NCBI RefSeq assembly: GCF_900113045.1 | Contig: NZ_FONY01000004.1 | Span: 62,001-126,000, forward strand | Direction: 5' to 3' | From: Thermoflexibacter ruber | GTDB lineage: Bacteria; Bacteroidota; Bacteroidia; Cytophagales; Thermoflexibacteraceae | DNA: 64,000 bases | Shown here: positions 1 through 9,208 of the stretch, one piece after another | Numbering within the stretch: the first letter of the stretch is position 1 | Layout: every line of letters starts with the position of its first letter | Position numbers and translations under genes: made by a program | The notes under the pieces: model-generated | Seen by the model: the letters and a program-made list of their open reading frames with translations, nothing else | Told to the model about the DNA's origin: nothing | The model's database searches: none

Positions 1-36
1 TTTACGTTAATCAGTCCATGCTTATCCGCTGAGAGC

Positions 37-66
37 ATAAATGTAAAAGAACGTCGTTACATTTAT
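37..66. repeat. Perfect 10-bp inverted repeat
   Basis: ATAAATGTAA (37-46) and TTACATTTAT (57-66) form a perfect inverted repeat around a 10-nt loop, about 130 bp upstream of the sulfatase gene. No T-tract follows on either strand, so it does not look like an intrinsic terminator. It could be an operator or part of a 3' end of a gene lying outside the window. Confidence 0.45.
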
Positions 67-199
67 TATATAGCTTAACAGGCAAGATGCTACTGCATAT
101 TTTTCTTATTTTTGTATTTAATAAAAAATATACCAATTTAATTTACAATTTAGTAAATTCTTTTAGAGAAACCTAAACTGCACATAAAAACTGAAAGTG

Positions 200-1639
200 A
201 TGAAAACATTATGCTTATACTTCTTACTATTAGCGATGCTCACAGGCTTGCATTTTAAACCTCAAAATGCAAATCCTATCATCAAACAACCCAATATTTT
301 ATTTTGCATCGCAGATGATTGGTCAGGCGACCATGCAAGCATTTACGGAGATAAGACCGTTAGCACCCCCACTTTTGACCGCATGGCAAAAGAGGGAGTT
401 TTGTTCAGACGTGCTTTCTGTGCCTCTCCTTCATGCAGTCCCTCGCGTGCTTCTATACTCACGGGGCAGTATCCGCACCGCTTAGAAGAAGGGGGAAACT
501 TGTGGGGAAGTCTGTCTGTTCGCTACCCTAACTATACTCAACTGTTAGAAAAACAGGGTTATTTAGTAGGTATTTCTCGCAAAGGCTGGGGACCCGGCAA
601 CGATACCATAGGAGGTTATAAGCATAATCCTGCGGGACAGAGGTATAGCAATTTCGAAGAATTTTATGCCCAAAAATCTCCCGACCAACCCTTTTGCTAT
701 TGGTTTGGAAGCACAGACCCGCATAGACCTTATGAAAAAGGAGCAGGAGAAAAGATAGGTTTAAAAATAGAGTCGGTGCAGGTACCTGCTTGCTTCCCCG
801 ATGTTCCAGAAGTACGCCGAGATATATTAGACTATTACTTTGAAGTGCAACGCTTTGACAAAGAAGTAGGAGAAATCATACAGTTTTTAGAACAGAAAGG
901 AGAGTTGGAAAATACCATTGTTGTTATTACTTCTGATAACGGTATGCCTTTCCCAAGAGCCAAAGCCAATTTGTACGACTTAGGAACAAAAATGCCTTTA
1001 GTTATTGCTTGGAAAGCAAGAATCAAAGGAGGGAAAGTCATCAATGAAATGGTCAATCTTATAGACCTTGCGCCTACTTTTCTGGAAGCCTCAGGATTAA
1101 AAGTACCTAAGGAAATGTCAGGAAAAAGTCTTTTATCTCTTTTAGAAGGAAAAAGGAAAGAAAATTTGGAAAAAGTACAGTTCCTCGAAAGAGAACGCCA
1201 CGCCTATGTCAGACCCAATAACTTGGGCTATCCTTCCAGAGCCGTCAGGACTAATCAATTTTTGTATATCGCTAATTTCCAAGCTGGCCGCTATCCTGCG
1301 GGCAACCCAGAGTTTATATATGTAGTAGGGGAATATGGTGATTGCGACAACTCTCCTACCAAGTCTTATATGATAGAAAACAAACATAAACCCGAAGTAG
1401 CTAATCTATATACACTTGCCTTTGAGAAAAGACCAGAGGAAGAACTATATGATTTGGAGAAAGACCCTTCACAACTGAATAATGTGATAGGAAATCCAAC
1501 TTATGCCAAAGAATTAGATAAATTGAGAGCAATGCTTAGAAAATGGCAAAAACAAACTCAAGACCCAAGATATATAAATCCACACGATACTCGCTGGGAT
1601 AGTTTCCCTTACTATGGAGGAAGTGGAAAAATTGATTAG
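200..1639 (+). CDS. Exported sulfatase (formylglycine-dependent, S1 type)
   Basis: Type I sulfatase that hydrolyses sulfate esters, probably on algal or glycosaminoglycan-type polysaccharides, in the periplasm or outside the cell. An N-terminal hydrophobic segment (about residues 3-18) acts as signal peptide. The paired aspartates of the metal site are in ADD at 38-40, and the C-S-P-S-R motif at 79-83 carries the cysteine (C79) that is matured to formylglycine. A second active-site region, TSDNG, lies in the C-terminal half. The length of 479 aa is normal, and the overall look is closest to the heparan N-sulfatase-like branch. A GTG lies directly before the chosen ATG at 200. The gene stands alone: no glycoside hydrolase or SusCD pair is beside it, so its substrate cannot be assigned. 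Confidence 0.88.
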   Translation: MKTLCLYFLLLAMLTGLHFKPQNANPIIKQPNILFCIADDWSGDHASIYGDKTVSTPTFDRMAKEGVLFRRAFCASPSCSPSRASILTGQYPHRLEEGGNLWGSLSVRYPNYTQLLEKQGYLVGISRKGWGPGNDTIGGYKHNPAGQRYSNFEEFYAQKSPDQPFCYWFGSTDPHRPYEKGAGEKIGLKIESVQVPACFPDVPEVRRDILDYYFEVQRFDKEVGEIIQFLEQKGELENTIVVITSDNGMPFPRAKANLYDLGTKMPLVIAWKARIKGGKVINEMVNLIDLAPTFLEASGLKVPKEMSGKSLLSLLEGKRKENLEKVQFLERERHAYVRPNNLGYPSRAVRTNQFLYIANFQAGRYPAGNPEFIYVVGEYGDCDNSPTKSYMIENKHKPEVANLYTLAFEKRPEEELYDLEKDPSQLNNVIGNPTYAKELDKLRAMLRKWQKQTQDPRYINPHDTRWDSFPYYGGSGKID

Positions 1640-1664
1640 ATGAGTTTCAATAGGTAAAACCTAC

Positions 1665-3143
1665 TTATAGCTTTACTCCAATAATGAGTATGTCATCTAT
1701 TTGTCTGTTTTCACCTTGCCACTTGAGGATGGTCTCCTCCAAGAGATATTGCTGTTCTTGTGGAGGTTTGCCGTGAATATCAAAAAGTAGTTTTTTGAAC
1801 CTTTTTGACATGAACTTAGTATTGTTTTCGCCGCCAAACTGGTCTTGGTAGCCGTCAGAACTAAGATAAAAACTTGTAGGCATGCTTATATCAAAAGTAT
1901 GATTATCATAGAGATAGTGTTCTTGCTTTTCTAAGTAGCCTATGGACTTCCGATTGCCTTTGACTTCTATGAATTGGGCTTCTCTGCCTTCTGCTTCTTG
2001 GATTAGATAAAGAGGCATTTTGGCTCCTGAGTACTGCAAAGTTTGTTTCTGATGGTCAATGATACATACCGCTATATCCATACCTGCTTTTACATCTGAG
2101 TTAGTCCGATTGAGTTTAGAGTAGATATTTAAGCTAAGCTGTGATAGGATAAAATCAGGAGAGTCAAAGCCCATGATATTGATGATGATGTTTAGTGCCT
2201 CCAAAGCTATGACAGAAAGAAAGGCACCTGGTACGCCATGCCCTGTGCAATCTCCTGCCACTAAATAAGTAAGATTGCCTTTTTTTGTGAACCAATAAAA
2301 ATCACCGCTAACAATGTCTTTGGGTTGATAATAAATAAAACTTTGTGGGAAGATTTTTTCTAAATCCTCAGGCACAGGCATTAAACCTGCTTGAATACGT
2401 TTGGCGTAGGTAATGCTTGCATTGACATCGGTAAGTAGCTTTGCTGATTTGGTATTTTTTTCTTCTAACTGCTCTTGGGTAGATTTAAGTTCCTCTACAT
2501 TTTGCTTGATTTCTTCTTGTTGGTTTTCTAACTCTCTTTTCTGCTCGTTTAGCAAAAGGTTCTTGTAGTAGAGTTGAATCTGAGATTGGCGAAAAATCAC
2601 CGACCACCAGCCACATATTATTGCCATAAGCACTACCCAAAGGTAGTGAAAAAATAACACTTGAAAATCGACCTCTGTATAGTTAATAAAATAAATCCCT
2701 AAACCCTCTACACCCTGTAATTGGAAGAAAAAGAAAAGGCTATGGTGCAGTACTGTAAGAATCGTATAGGGAATCATTACTCGCCAGTCTTGGTACAAGA
2801 TTAAAATAGCTATGTTTGTAAAAAACACAAAGTGCATCTCTGCCATGCCGTGCATCTGCCCGATAAACTGAAGCATAAAAATCGCAAAAATAGAACTGAT
2901 TATCAGACGAGCAACGAACTTATTGGGAATAAGAAACTTAGCAATCAAATACATCAATACATTCAAACTACCCACTCCAAGGCTAAATACCCAAGTCTGG
3001 TATATAGGAGCTAAGCAAATACCAATAAGGAAAAATAAAACAACAAATAGATTGATTATCTTATCTACCTTTCTATGTACCTCGGCGAGGTAATTGTCTA
3101 TTTTCAATTCATACTTTTCTTTATTAGATGCAATAGAAGTCAT
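1665..3143 (-). CDS. Membrane-anchored SpoIIE/PP2C-type serine phosphatase
   Basis: A signalling phosphatase that probably acts on an anti-sigma-factor antagonist or similar phosphoprotein. The N-terminal third (about residues 25-195) has six or so transmembrane helices, including an EMHF...LYQDWR segment that I recall from sensory membrane domains of some chemoreceptors. A coiled coil follows (about 200-245), then a SpoIIE/PP2C domain (about 260-492). Metal-site motifs are visible: SGDFYWF, AGDCTGHGVPGAFLS and, near the end, SSDGYQDQFGG. It is convergent with the sulfatase gene and 25 bp from it. No partner anti-sigma kinase or STAS protein is encoded nearby, so its target is unknown. The domain call is secure; the pathway is not. 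Confidence 0.85.
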   Translation of the reverse strand: MTSIASNKEKYELKIDNYLAEVHRKVDKIINLFVVLFFLIGICLAPIYQTWVFSLGVGSLNVLMYLIAKFLIPNKFVARLIISSIFAIFMLQFIGQMHGMAEMHFVFFTNIAILILYQDWRVMIPYTILTVLHHSLFFFFQLQGVEGLGIYFINYTEVDFQVLFFHYLWVVLMAIICGWWSVIFRQSQIQLYYKNLLLNEQKRELENQQEEIKQNVEELKSTQEQLEEKNTKSAKLLTDVNASITYAKRIQAGLMPVPEDLEKIFPQSFIYYQPKDIVSGDFYWFTKKGNLTYLVAGDCTGHGVPGAFLSVIALEALNIIINIMGFDSPDFILSQLSLNIYSKLNRTNSDVKAGMDIAVCIIDHQKQTLQYSGAKMPLYLIQEAEGREAQFIEVKGNRKSIGYLEKQEHYLYDNHTFDISMPTSFYLSSDGYQDQFGGENNTKFMSKRFKKLLFDIHGKPPQEQQYLLEETILKWQGENRQIDDILIIGVKL

Positions 3144-3293
3144 TTTAAAACTTTTAAGTATAAAAAATCAATATAGTGGGGCTATTGTATTTTAGGTAAG
3201 TTTATTTATAGGACTTGAGCCATAAAGTTAAGATATTTATTTTTCTTTAAAGTACTTAGCCATTAAAATTTAACATTTTTGATAAATTGCCAT

Positions 3294-4082
3294 TCAAAAG
3301 CCAAAAGTCAAGGAAGCCCAATAGCTTTGCCAGTCTGCCTGTGCTGGATTAGGGTGTGGTATCATTTTTACAATACTCACCATCCACTCTCCTTGCTTTT
3401 CCATTTGGAAAGAAACAAAACCTTTGGCATCTGTTTTCTGCTCTATTTTGCTTACTTTTCCGTCTTTTCTATGCCAAATTTTAACTAAGCTATTGCTCAA
3501 AGGCTTATTCTGAAAGATGATTTTTACTTTCAAACTTTCGTTAGATTTTAGTTTGTATGGATTTTTTTCTGGAATAATCTCTAAGGTCAAACCCGTATTG
3601 GTTGCGAAGGTATTATCTGTTTTTTCTCCTACTTGTACTAAGGCTTTGGCACAGCGTTGGTAAGTTTCTCTACCGTTTTTCTCTGTTTCGTTTCTCTGCT
3701 TGCGCAAAGTAATGACTTCTTCTAAGCCATCTTCTTCTAAATAAGCCAAAAACTTATCTGGCTCTAATTCTATAAACTTGTTTTGGCTATTGAAAGCTAA
3801 CAAATGAGTGCCTTCTTTGGTAAAGGTGAGGCTTGTACCTTCTTCTAGTGTGGTAGGAAAGAGAGAGATAATATCCTTTTTTCCTTCTGAGTTGAATAAA
3901 TAAAAACTTGAGGCTGAGCCTTTCCATATTTCTCCTGTAAAATCTTCACCTACTAAAAAAGAAATTTTGGCTTTTTCACCTACTTTCAGGATAAATTTTT
4001 CCAATGCAAGCCAAAATTCGTGAGCAAAAGAAGTAAGCACAGTAGCAAGTATCAGAAGAAATACGAGAGTAATTTTTTTCAT
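3294..4082 (-). CDS. DUF4198-type exported protein
   Basis: A 262-aa protein with a cleavable signal peptide ending near TSFAHEFWLA. The mature N-terminus beginning with HEFW and the following KVGEKAKISFLVGEDFTGE segment fit the DUF4198 family, whose members include proteins linked to nickel or other metal uptake. The C-terminal part (about 165-262) looks like a beta-sandwich, with KLKSNESLKVKIIFQNKPL and the DAKGFVSFQ turn typical of Ig-like or carboxypeptidase-regulatory folds. No metal transporter is adjacent. It is transcribed in the same direction as the phosphatase gene, 150 bp upstream of that gene's start. The family call is moderate and the function unknown. Confidence 0.65.
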   Translation of the reverse strand: MKKITLVFLLILATVLTSFAHEFWLALEKFILKVGEKAKISFLVGEDFTGEIWKGSASSFYLFNSEGKKDIISLFPTTLEEGTSLTFTKEGTHLLAFNSQNKFIELEPDKFLAYLEEDGLEEVITLRKQRNETEKNGRETYQRCAKALVQVGEKTDNTFATNTGLTLEIIPEKNPYKLKSNESLKVKIIFQNKPLSNSLVKIWHRKDGKVSKIEQKTDAKGFVSFQMEKQGEWMVSIVKMIPHPNPAQADWQSYWASLTFGF

Positions 4083-4123
4083 AGAATATGTAAAAATATT
4101 AGGTTTTGGAATGTAAAAAACAA

Positions 4124-4630
4124 TTAATATCTTTTGAAAGGGACATTCATACTTCCGTTGCGAATCTCTACTTTGTCGTTGCGATTAGCCGCATTGTAGA
4201 GCGTTCCGCTAAAAGAAGCCTTGATAATGTCCCCTTTGATGTCCAATAACTTAAAAGTAATGTCTGAACCCTGACCGTCATAGGTGCGTTGTCCGCCCTG
4301 TAAGGTTGTATAAGTAATCTTTACGTCTTTGACGACGTTGGTAGGGGTTTGGATATTATCTACATCAAAAGTAGCTCTTATGTGCATAGAGCGGCGGTCT
4401 TGGGCAGAGATAGTCCGAAATATAGATAGGAATTTGACATTAGTAAGATAACCCGAGGAAGCCTCAGGAAAAACTCCTCCATCTGTTCTAAATTTTAATA
4501 AAACTCCATTCACGGTTGCCCAAATTTCGTTTAATGGTATTTGTACATCTAAGTCTTCAGTGCTATCATTTTTGCAACTATTCGTAAAGAAAAATACCAC
4601 TAAGCAAGAGAGATAAATCAATTTTTTCAT
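4124..4630 (-). CDS. Small lipoprotein, DUF6252-like
   Basis: A predicted lipoprotein of 168 aa: the signal peptide ends at TNSCKND, with Cys as the lipidated residue. The rest is beta-rich, with the pattern IWATVNGVLLKFRTDGG near the start and a DKVEIRNGSMNVPF end that resembles small Bacteroidota lipoproteins of the DUF6252 type. I chose the ATG at 4630; a GTG four codons upstream would also be in frame but gives a less typical signal peptide. It lies 41 bp upstream of the DUF4198 gene on the same strand, so the two may be co-transcribed. The function is unknown. Confidence 0.6.
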   Translation of the reverse strand: MKKLIYLSCLVVFFFTNSCKNDSTEDLDVQIPLNEIWATVNGVLLKFRTDGGVFPEASSGYLTNVKFLSIFRTISAQDRRSMHIRATFDVDNIQTPTNVVKDVKITYTTLQGGQRTYDGQGSDITFKLLDIKGDIIKASFSGTLYNAANRNDKVEIRNGSMNVPFKRY

Positions 4631-4707
4631 ATTTGCACCCACTTTTGAAAATAAAATTACACCAAAATTATTAATTTTGTTTCTTTATTCATGTAATTTT
4701 TTACATT

Positions 4708-5619
4708 ATGTCCAATAAAATCAAAATACTACTTGGGATAATTTTGGTAGAAATTATGGCGATTGCTTTTTCTATCAGCATTCAAAGTAAGCAAACTTCT
4801 CTGAATGATAATAGTTTGCAACAATTTGCAATTTTAGATTCCACAGGAGTTCATCGCTTTATTTTTGGAAAAAATACCTTAGAAAGAAATGAAGTAGGGA
4901 CTTGGATTGTGAATCAAAAATATACCGCCGATGCTCCATTGATACGACAACTTTTTCAAGTATTAGCAAAAATAGAAATCAAAAAGCCAGTTTCCGATAA
5001 TATGAAAAAAGAAATTGCCGAGCAGTTCAAAACCCAAGGCATAGACATACAGATTTTGAAAGAAGGCAAAACAGTACAGTCTTTTAAAATGTTGGACATA
5101 GAAAGAGAATGTATCGTACAAAAGCCTGATGGAGAGGCTTTTGTAATCTATGTACCAGGATATAATATTTCACTGAGCGAAGTTTTTAAACTTAGTGAAG
5201 GAGACTGGAGAGCCAAAACAGTAATTTCTTCCAGTTTTTTTGGTGTTAAAAAAATAGCTTTGACCTATACAGAGAAACCACAAGAAAGTTTTGTCATAGA
5301 ACGAGATTCTACTTTCTTCAAAGTACAAGGAATCAGTAAATTAGACTCAAATATGGTCGGCAATTACGTAGATGCGTATAAGAATATCAGAGTTTTCAGT
5401 TTCTTAGATAAACCCGCTATGAAAGATTCTCTGCTCAAAACTCAGCCTTATTGCATCATAGAGGTTGAGGATATAGACAAAAGTAAAAATAATAGTATCA
5501 AAGTTTTTACAGATAAGAAACAACTCTTTGGCATACTTGGGAAAACAGAGGAATTGGTAGAATTGGAACCAAGATACTTTACGCGATTTTTTGTGAGGAA
5601 AAAGGATTTTGCTAAGTAG
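4708..5619 (+). CDS. DUF4340 domain protein
   Basis: A 303-aa protein with one N-terminal membrane anchor (about residues 7-25) and a long periplasmic part. The segment ERNEVGTWIVNQKYTADAP, followed by a helix that ends in EIKKPVS, is typical of DUF4340. That family often sits beside ABC transporters linked to gliding (GldG-type) but also occurs alone, as it does here. The gene is divergent from the lipoprotein gene at 4630 with 77 bp between them, and convergent with the TonB receptor gene downstream (19 bp). No ABC transporter genes are in the window, so a transport role is not supported by context. Confidence 0.6.
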   Translation: MSNKIKILLGIILVEIMAIAFSISIQSKQTSLNDNSLQQFAILDSTGVHRFIFGKNTLERNEVGTWIVNQKYTADAPLIRQLFQVLAKIEIKKPVSDNMKKEIAEQFKTQGIDIQILKEGKTVQSFKMLDIERECIVQKPDGEAFVIYVPGYNISLSEVFKLSEGDWRAKTVISSSFFGVKKIALTYTEKPQESFVIERDSTFFKVQGISKLDSNMVGNYVDAYKNIRVFSFLDKPAMKDSLLKTQPYCIIEVEDIDKSKNNSIKVFTDKKQLFGILGKTEELVELEPRYFTRFFVRKKDFAK

Positions 5620-5638
5620 AACGAGTTTGCACTTTTAC

Positions 5639-8023
5639 TTAAAAGTTCATTTTTACTCTCAACAAAATATTCCTGCCTATTTCATCAGAAAAGTAGCGGA
5701 AGCGGTTCATGTAATCTCTATACACCGTGTTGAGTAGGTTATTGGCTTGTAAGCCTATTTGCATTTGCTTATTTTTTCTCATTGGAACAGAGGTGCTTAT
5801 ATCCAAGTTGAGCAAACCATATCCTGCGGGAGGCTCGGCGTAGTCGCTATTGGCAGGAACTCTATGTTGCCTAAAAACATAGGTATAATTGATTGAAAAA
5901 AGGTTGTTGGTAAAAGTTTTTGTGTCAGCCAACTGATAAGCCCACTCATTTCCTATGCGATTGGCGGGAATCAGCACTAAAAAATCCTTTGCGTCTTGGT
6001 TGTAAGCCCAAAGAAAAGAACTTTTGCTTGTCCATTTTATTTTTTCTGTGAGCGTGAGAATCGTTTTTAAATCTATGCCTCTAAAAACAGCATTGGTTTG
6101 TGTATATTGGAAAGAAGGGAAAGCCCCACGAATAGTCAGCACCTCTGGGAATTGAGGTTTGAGATAAATAAAGTTGCGTATATAATTGTTATACAGGACT
6201 ATATCAAAAGCAAAACGATTTCCTGAGTAGTTCAAAGTAGTATTTAGATTATAAGCCGTTTCAGAAGTCAGGTTCTCATCACCTTGCTCATAAGAAGCAG
6301 AACCATGATGTACGCCATTGCTAAAAAGTTCATTGATATTCGGCGGGCGCCAAGCGGTAGCAAAATTAGCTTTCCATTCTAAATTCTTGGACAGGCGATA
6401 TACCGCCCCCAAAGTTCCTGAAAAGTTATTGAAAATAAGTTCCATACTGCCTACTTCTCCTGTGCGTAATCTTTCAAAAGTCTTCATCCATTTGTAGTCA
6501 TAGCGTATGCCCATTTCCAACTCGTATCGAGGTTTTACCCAACGTTCTATCCAAAAAACACCTCCATTATAGCTTCTGAAATTTGGCACTAAGGGACGCC
6601 CTTGATACACGTTGGCTTGCCGCATACCACTTAGCCCAAGGCTACCCGTCAGAAAAGAAAAAAGAGGCTGATGCTCAAAAACAACATCTAAGGTTTGGGT
6701 AGTCAGTTCAAAATCCAGTTCAGGACGATTTCTTGCCAAAGAGTCGGTGCGGGGTCTGTGGGCATCGTATTCCTTGCGGTTATTAATTTGCAAGGCATAA
6801 GTAGTAGTGATTTTTCCTACCTTATCAAACTTTACAAAGTTGTTGATTTTTAGCAAATTATGATTTATGTCTTGGAAAGGTCTATCTATTTTGTAAGAAA
6901 AACCACTTTTGATAAAAGGCTCTCGGCTCTCTATGACTCTTTTCAAATCGGTTAGATTGCCAATATGCGCCCCTGAAAAAATCCCCAACTGAGTGCTAAA
7001 CCTACTAAAAAACACATCAAAACCCCAATGGTACTTCTCGTACCCCAAAGCAGCGGAAAAATTGATTTCCCGTACTCCTGTATTGGCGAGATAATAGTGA
7101 GGAGTTTGAATATTTCCACTTCTTTTGAGCGTTCCTTGCACTCGCCAAGATAAGCCGTTGCTCTGTTCGTTTTTTTTCAAGTTTCCCTCTAAAATTCCTG
7201 AAAAAGTGCCTTGTAGCCCGTTGCTTGCCCCTATTGCGTTGAACTCGCCTTTGATGCCTTTCTCCGAAGGAAGCCTTTTAGGAGATAGAATAATCACCCC
7301 TGCAATGGCATCAGCTCCATAGCGTACCCCTGATGCTCCCTTCACTACGGCAATATTTTGTGCGATAAAAGGGTCTATCTCAGGAGCGTGTTCCGAACCC
7401 CACTGTTGTCCTTCTTGGCGTATGCCATTATTAAGAATCAGCACTCTATTGCTGTGCAAGCCATGAATAACAGGCTTTGAAATAGAGCTGCCCGTTTGCA
7501 AGGAATTTACCCCTGTAACTGTTTTCAAGGCTTCTCCTAAGTTTTTTCCTCTTGCTTTATTTAATTCTATTTCATTGAGTTGTGTAATATTTTGTCCTGC
7601 TTGTATGGGAAGCAGTTTTTCTGCTTGTATGGTAGTTGATTCTAAAAAAATACTGCTTTCTTCTAAGCGAATTTTTAAAAATAGGGAAGTATCTATTTGA
7701 ACCTGAAGCCTTTGAGTTTCGTACCCTAAAAAACTGACTTCGAGATGATACCTACCCTTACAAAGTTTATCACAGTAAAAGTGTCCATGACCGTCCGTAA
7801 GAATTGTCTTTTTGAGTTCTTCTATCAAGATGTGGGCAGAGGGCATTCCTTCTTGATTATCAACACTATATACCTGACCACTTAGTTGGTGAAAACAGTT
7901 TTGAGCAAAAATAGGATAAGATAAAAGCACGAAAAACATCATAGCAGATAAGTGATATTTGCTATAAAGCAGGGAATTTTTGACTGAAAGAATAATTTTA
8001 GAAAAGCCTAATAATGCAATCAT
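5639..8023 (-). CDS. TonB-dependent outer membrane receptor
   Basis: An outer membrane active transporter for an unknown ligand (siderophore, metal, vitamin or glycan). Order: hydrophobic signal region, carboxypeptidase-regulatory-like domain (about 45-130, with SGQVYSVDNQEGMPSAHILI), plug (about 140-250, with GLHSNRVLILNNGIRQEGQQ and VKGASGVRYGADAIAGVI), then a 22-strand barrel ending in LLRVKMNF. The start is uncertain. The ATG at 8023 is only 4 nt from a promoter-like -7 element at 8028-8035, so translation may instead begin at the double methionine at 7942/7939. That start would leave a short signal peptide (MMFFVLLSYPIFA). The plug motif and lack of a SusD neighbour suggest a metal or cofactor receptor rather than a SusC, but this is inference. 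Confidence 0.87.
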   Translation of the reverse strand: MIALLGFSKIILSVKNSLLYSKYHLSAMMFFVLLSYPIFAQNCFHQLSGQVYSVDNQEGMPSAHILIEELKKTILTDGHGHFYCDKLCKGRYHLEVSFLGYETQRLQVQIDTSLFLKIRLEESSIFLESTTIQAEKLLPIQAGQNITQLNEIELNKARGKNLGEALKTVTGVNSLQTGSSISKPVIHGLHSNRVLILNNGIRQEGQQWGSEHAPEIDPFIAQNIAVVKGASGVRYGADAIAGVIILSPKRLPSEKGIKGEFNAIGASNGLQGTFSGILEGNLKKNEQSNGLSWRVQGTLKRSGNIQTPHYYLANTGVREINFSAALGYEKYHWGFDVFFSRFSTQLGIFSGAHIGNLTDLKRVIESREPFIKSGFSYKIDRPFQDINHNLLKINNFVKFDKVGKITTTYALQINNRKEYDAHRPRTDSLARNRPELDFELTTQTLDVVFEHQPLFSFLTGSLGLSGMRQANVYQGRPLVPNFRSYNGGVFWIERWVKPRYELEMGIRYDYKWMKTFERLRTGEVGSMELIFNNFSGTLGAVYRLSKNLEWKANFATAWRPPNINELFSNGVHHGSASYEQGDENLTSETAYNLNTTLNYSGNRFAFDIVLYNNYIRNFIYLKPQFPEVLTIRGAFPSFQYTQTNAVFRGIDLKTILTLTEKIKWTSKSSFLWAYNQDAKDFLVLIPANRIGNEWAYQLADTKTFTNNLFSINYTYVFRQHRVPANSDYAEPPAGYGLLNLDISTSVPMRKNKQMQIGLQANNLLNTVYRDYMNRFRYFSDEIGRNILLRVKMNF

Positions 8024-8027
8024 GTTG

Positions 8028-8059
8028 CAAAAATAAGAGAGAAAAATAAGAAAAGCAAA
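8028..8059 (-). promoter_or_regulatory. Bacteroidota-type promoter for the TonB receptor
   Basis: On the minus strand TTTG (complement of 8056-8059), 20 nt, then TATTTTTG (complement of 8028-8035) match the TTTG-N19/20-TAnnTTTG consensus. It sits so close to the ATG at 8023 that transcription would begin at or inside that codon. This argues that the true start codon of the receptor lies further downstream. Confidence 0.5.
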
Positions 8060-8196
8060 GAAATGAAAGATATGCTTTGATTTTACATCTTCCTAAAAAC
8101 ATAAACTAATCATTCGTGCCAAAACTAAAATTCTTATTTTACTTTGCAACAACGCAATAAAATCAAACCATTTCTCTTGTTTTTTCAGTACCTCCA

Positions 8197-9201
8197 CTAA
8201 AACCTAAATCTTGGCGTTCTGATGATATTTCTCTCATATCGCTTAGGAGCTGGAAGCCTGTACCCAAGTCTTACTTCATGCGAAGTGGGTGCTTTGGCAG
8301 TAGAGCCGTTCATCACCAAATCAAAAGCATAACCAAGACTCAGTGAGTTGTCTTTCAATAAGTTGTTTACTCCTAATAAGAAAATCAAATCAGTAGTAGG
8401 GGCTACATCGCGAAAGCCGACTCCTAAATAGATGTTATTTCTTGCCTTAGTTTCGTAATTCCCAATGAGGGTAGTTTCATAGGAAAATGTTTCTATAAAA
8501 TTGGAAGGTAAAAACTTGACAAGGGCAGAAGGCATCAAAGTAATATTTTCATTCAGCACCCAATTATAACCGCCCACTACATTCATACTTTGCTTCAAAG
8601 AGGCAAAGGTAAAGGAGGTAGCATAGTTAATATCTGCCTGAGCAAGGTGATTCATGCTTGCACCTATGTAATAATTTGGTTTGGATAGATATACGCCCAA
8701 AGCAAAGTCTGGCACAAATTGATTGATTCTACCTGTATTAGAGAGTAAGGGGTCATCTCTGTCCACTGGACGAAACTTGCTAAAATCAGTAGATTGGTTA
8801 TACATTCCCGCTCTCAATCCCAAAGAGAAGCGACCATTTTTGATAGGGATATGATAGGCATAAGAAAGTTGAATTTCAGTATTAGTAACAGGACCAATTA
8901 CATCATAAACCAAGTGCAAGCCAATGCCACTTTTTGCTCTTTTGATAGGGGCGTTAATGGTAAGCACCGTAGAAGCAGGTGCACCTCCGTCATCAAAAGT
9001 GGCTCTATACCCAAGCCACTGCTGCCTGAAAATCAAGCCTGTATGTATAAAATTAGTATCTAAACCCACTACAGCAGGGTTCAGGTACTGCTGATTGAAC
9101 ATATATTGGCTAAACTGTGCGTCTTGCTGTGCCTGTACTACAGACAAACTTGCAAAAAATACTGACGCAAGAAGTAAAATTTGAAAGAAAAATTTTTTCA
9201 T
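8197..9201 (-). CDS. PorP/SprF family T9SS outer membrane protein
   Basis: A 334-aa outer membrane beta-barrel of the PorP/SprF family, which anchors or helps export T9SS cargo, especially proteins with type B C-terminal domains. The signal peptide ends at VQAQQDAQ. The conserved early motif QYMFNQQYLNPAVVG and the RQQWLGY segment are both present, and the remainder has alternating amphipathic strands. The ATG lies 7 nt after the stop codon of the Rpn-type gene, so read-through from that gene is possible. A promoter inside the upstream gene cannot be excluded. No cognate large secreted protein is adjacent; the nearest is at 54.7 kb, where a second SprF-like gene exists. Confidence 0.88.
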   Translation of the reverse strand: MKKFFFQILLLASVFFASLSVVQAQQDAQFSQYMFNQQYLNPAVVGLDTNFIHTGLIFRQQWLGYRATFDDGGAPASTVLTINAPIKRAKSGIGLHLVYDVIGPVTNTEIQLSYAYHIPIKNGRFSLGLRAGMYNQSTDFSKFRPVDRDDPLLSNTGRINQFVPDFALGVYLSKPNYYIGASMNHLAQADINYATSFTFASLKQSMNVVGGYNWVLNENITLMPSALVKFLPSNFIETFSYETTLIGNYETKARNNIYLGVGFRDVAPTTDLIFLLGVNNLLKDNSLSLGYAFDLVMNGSTAKAPTSHEVRLGYRLPAPKRYERNIIRTPRFRF

Positions 9202-9208
9202 AAATGAA

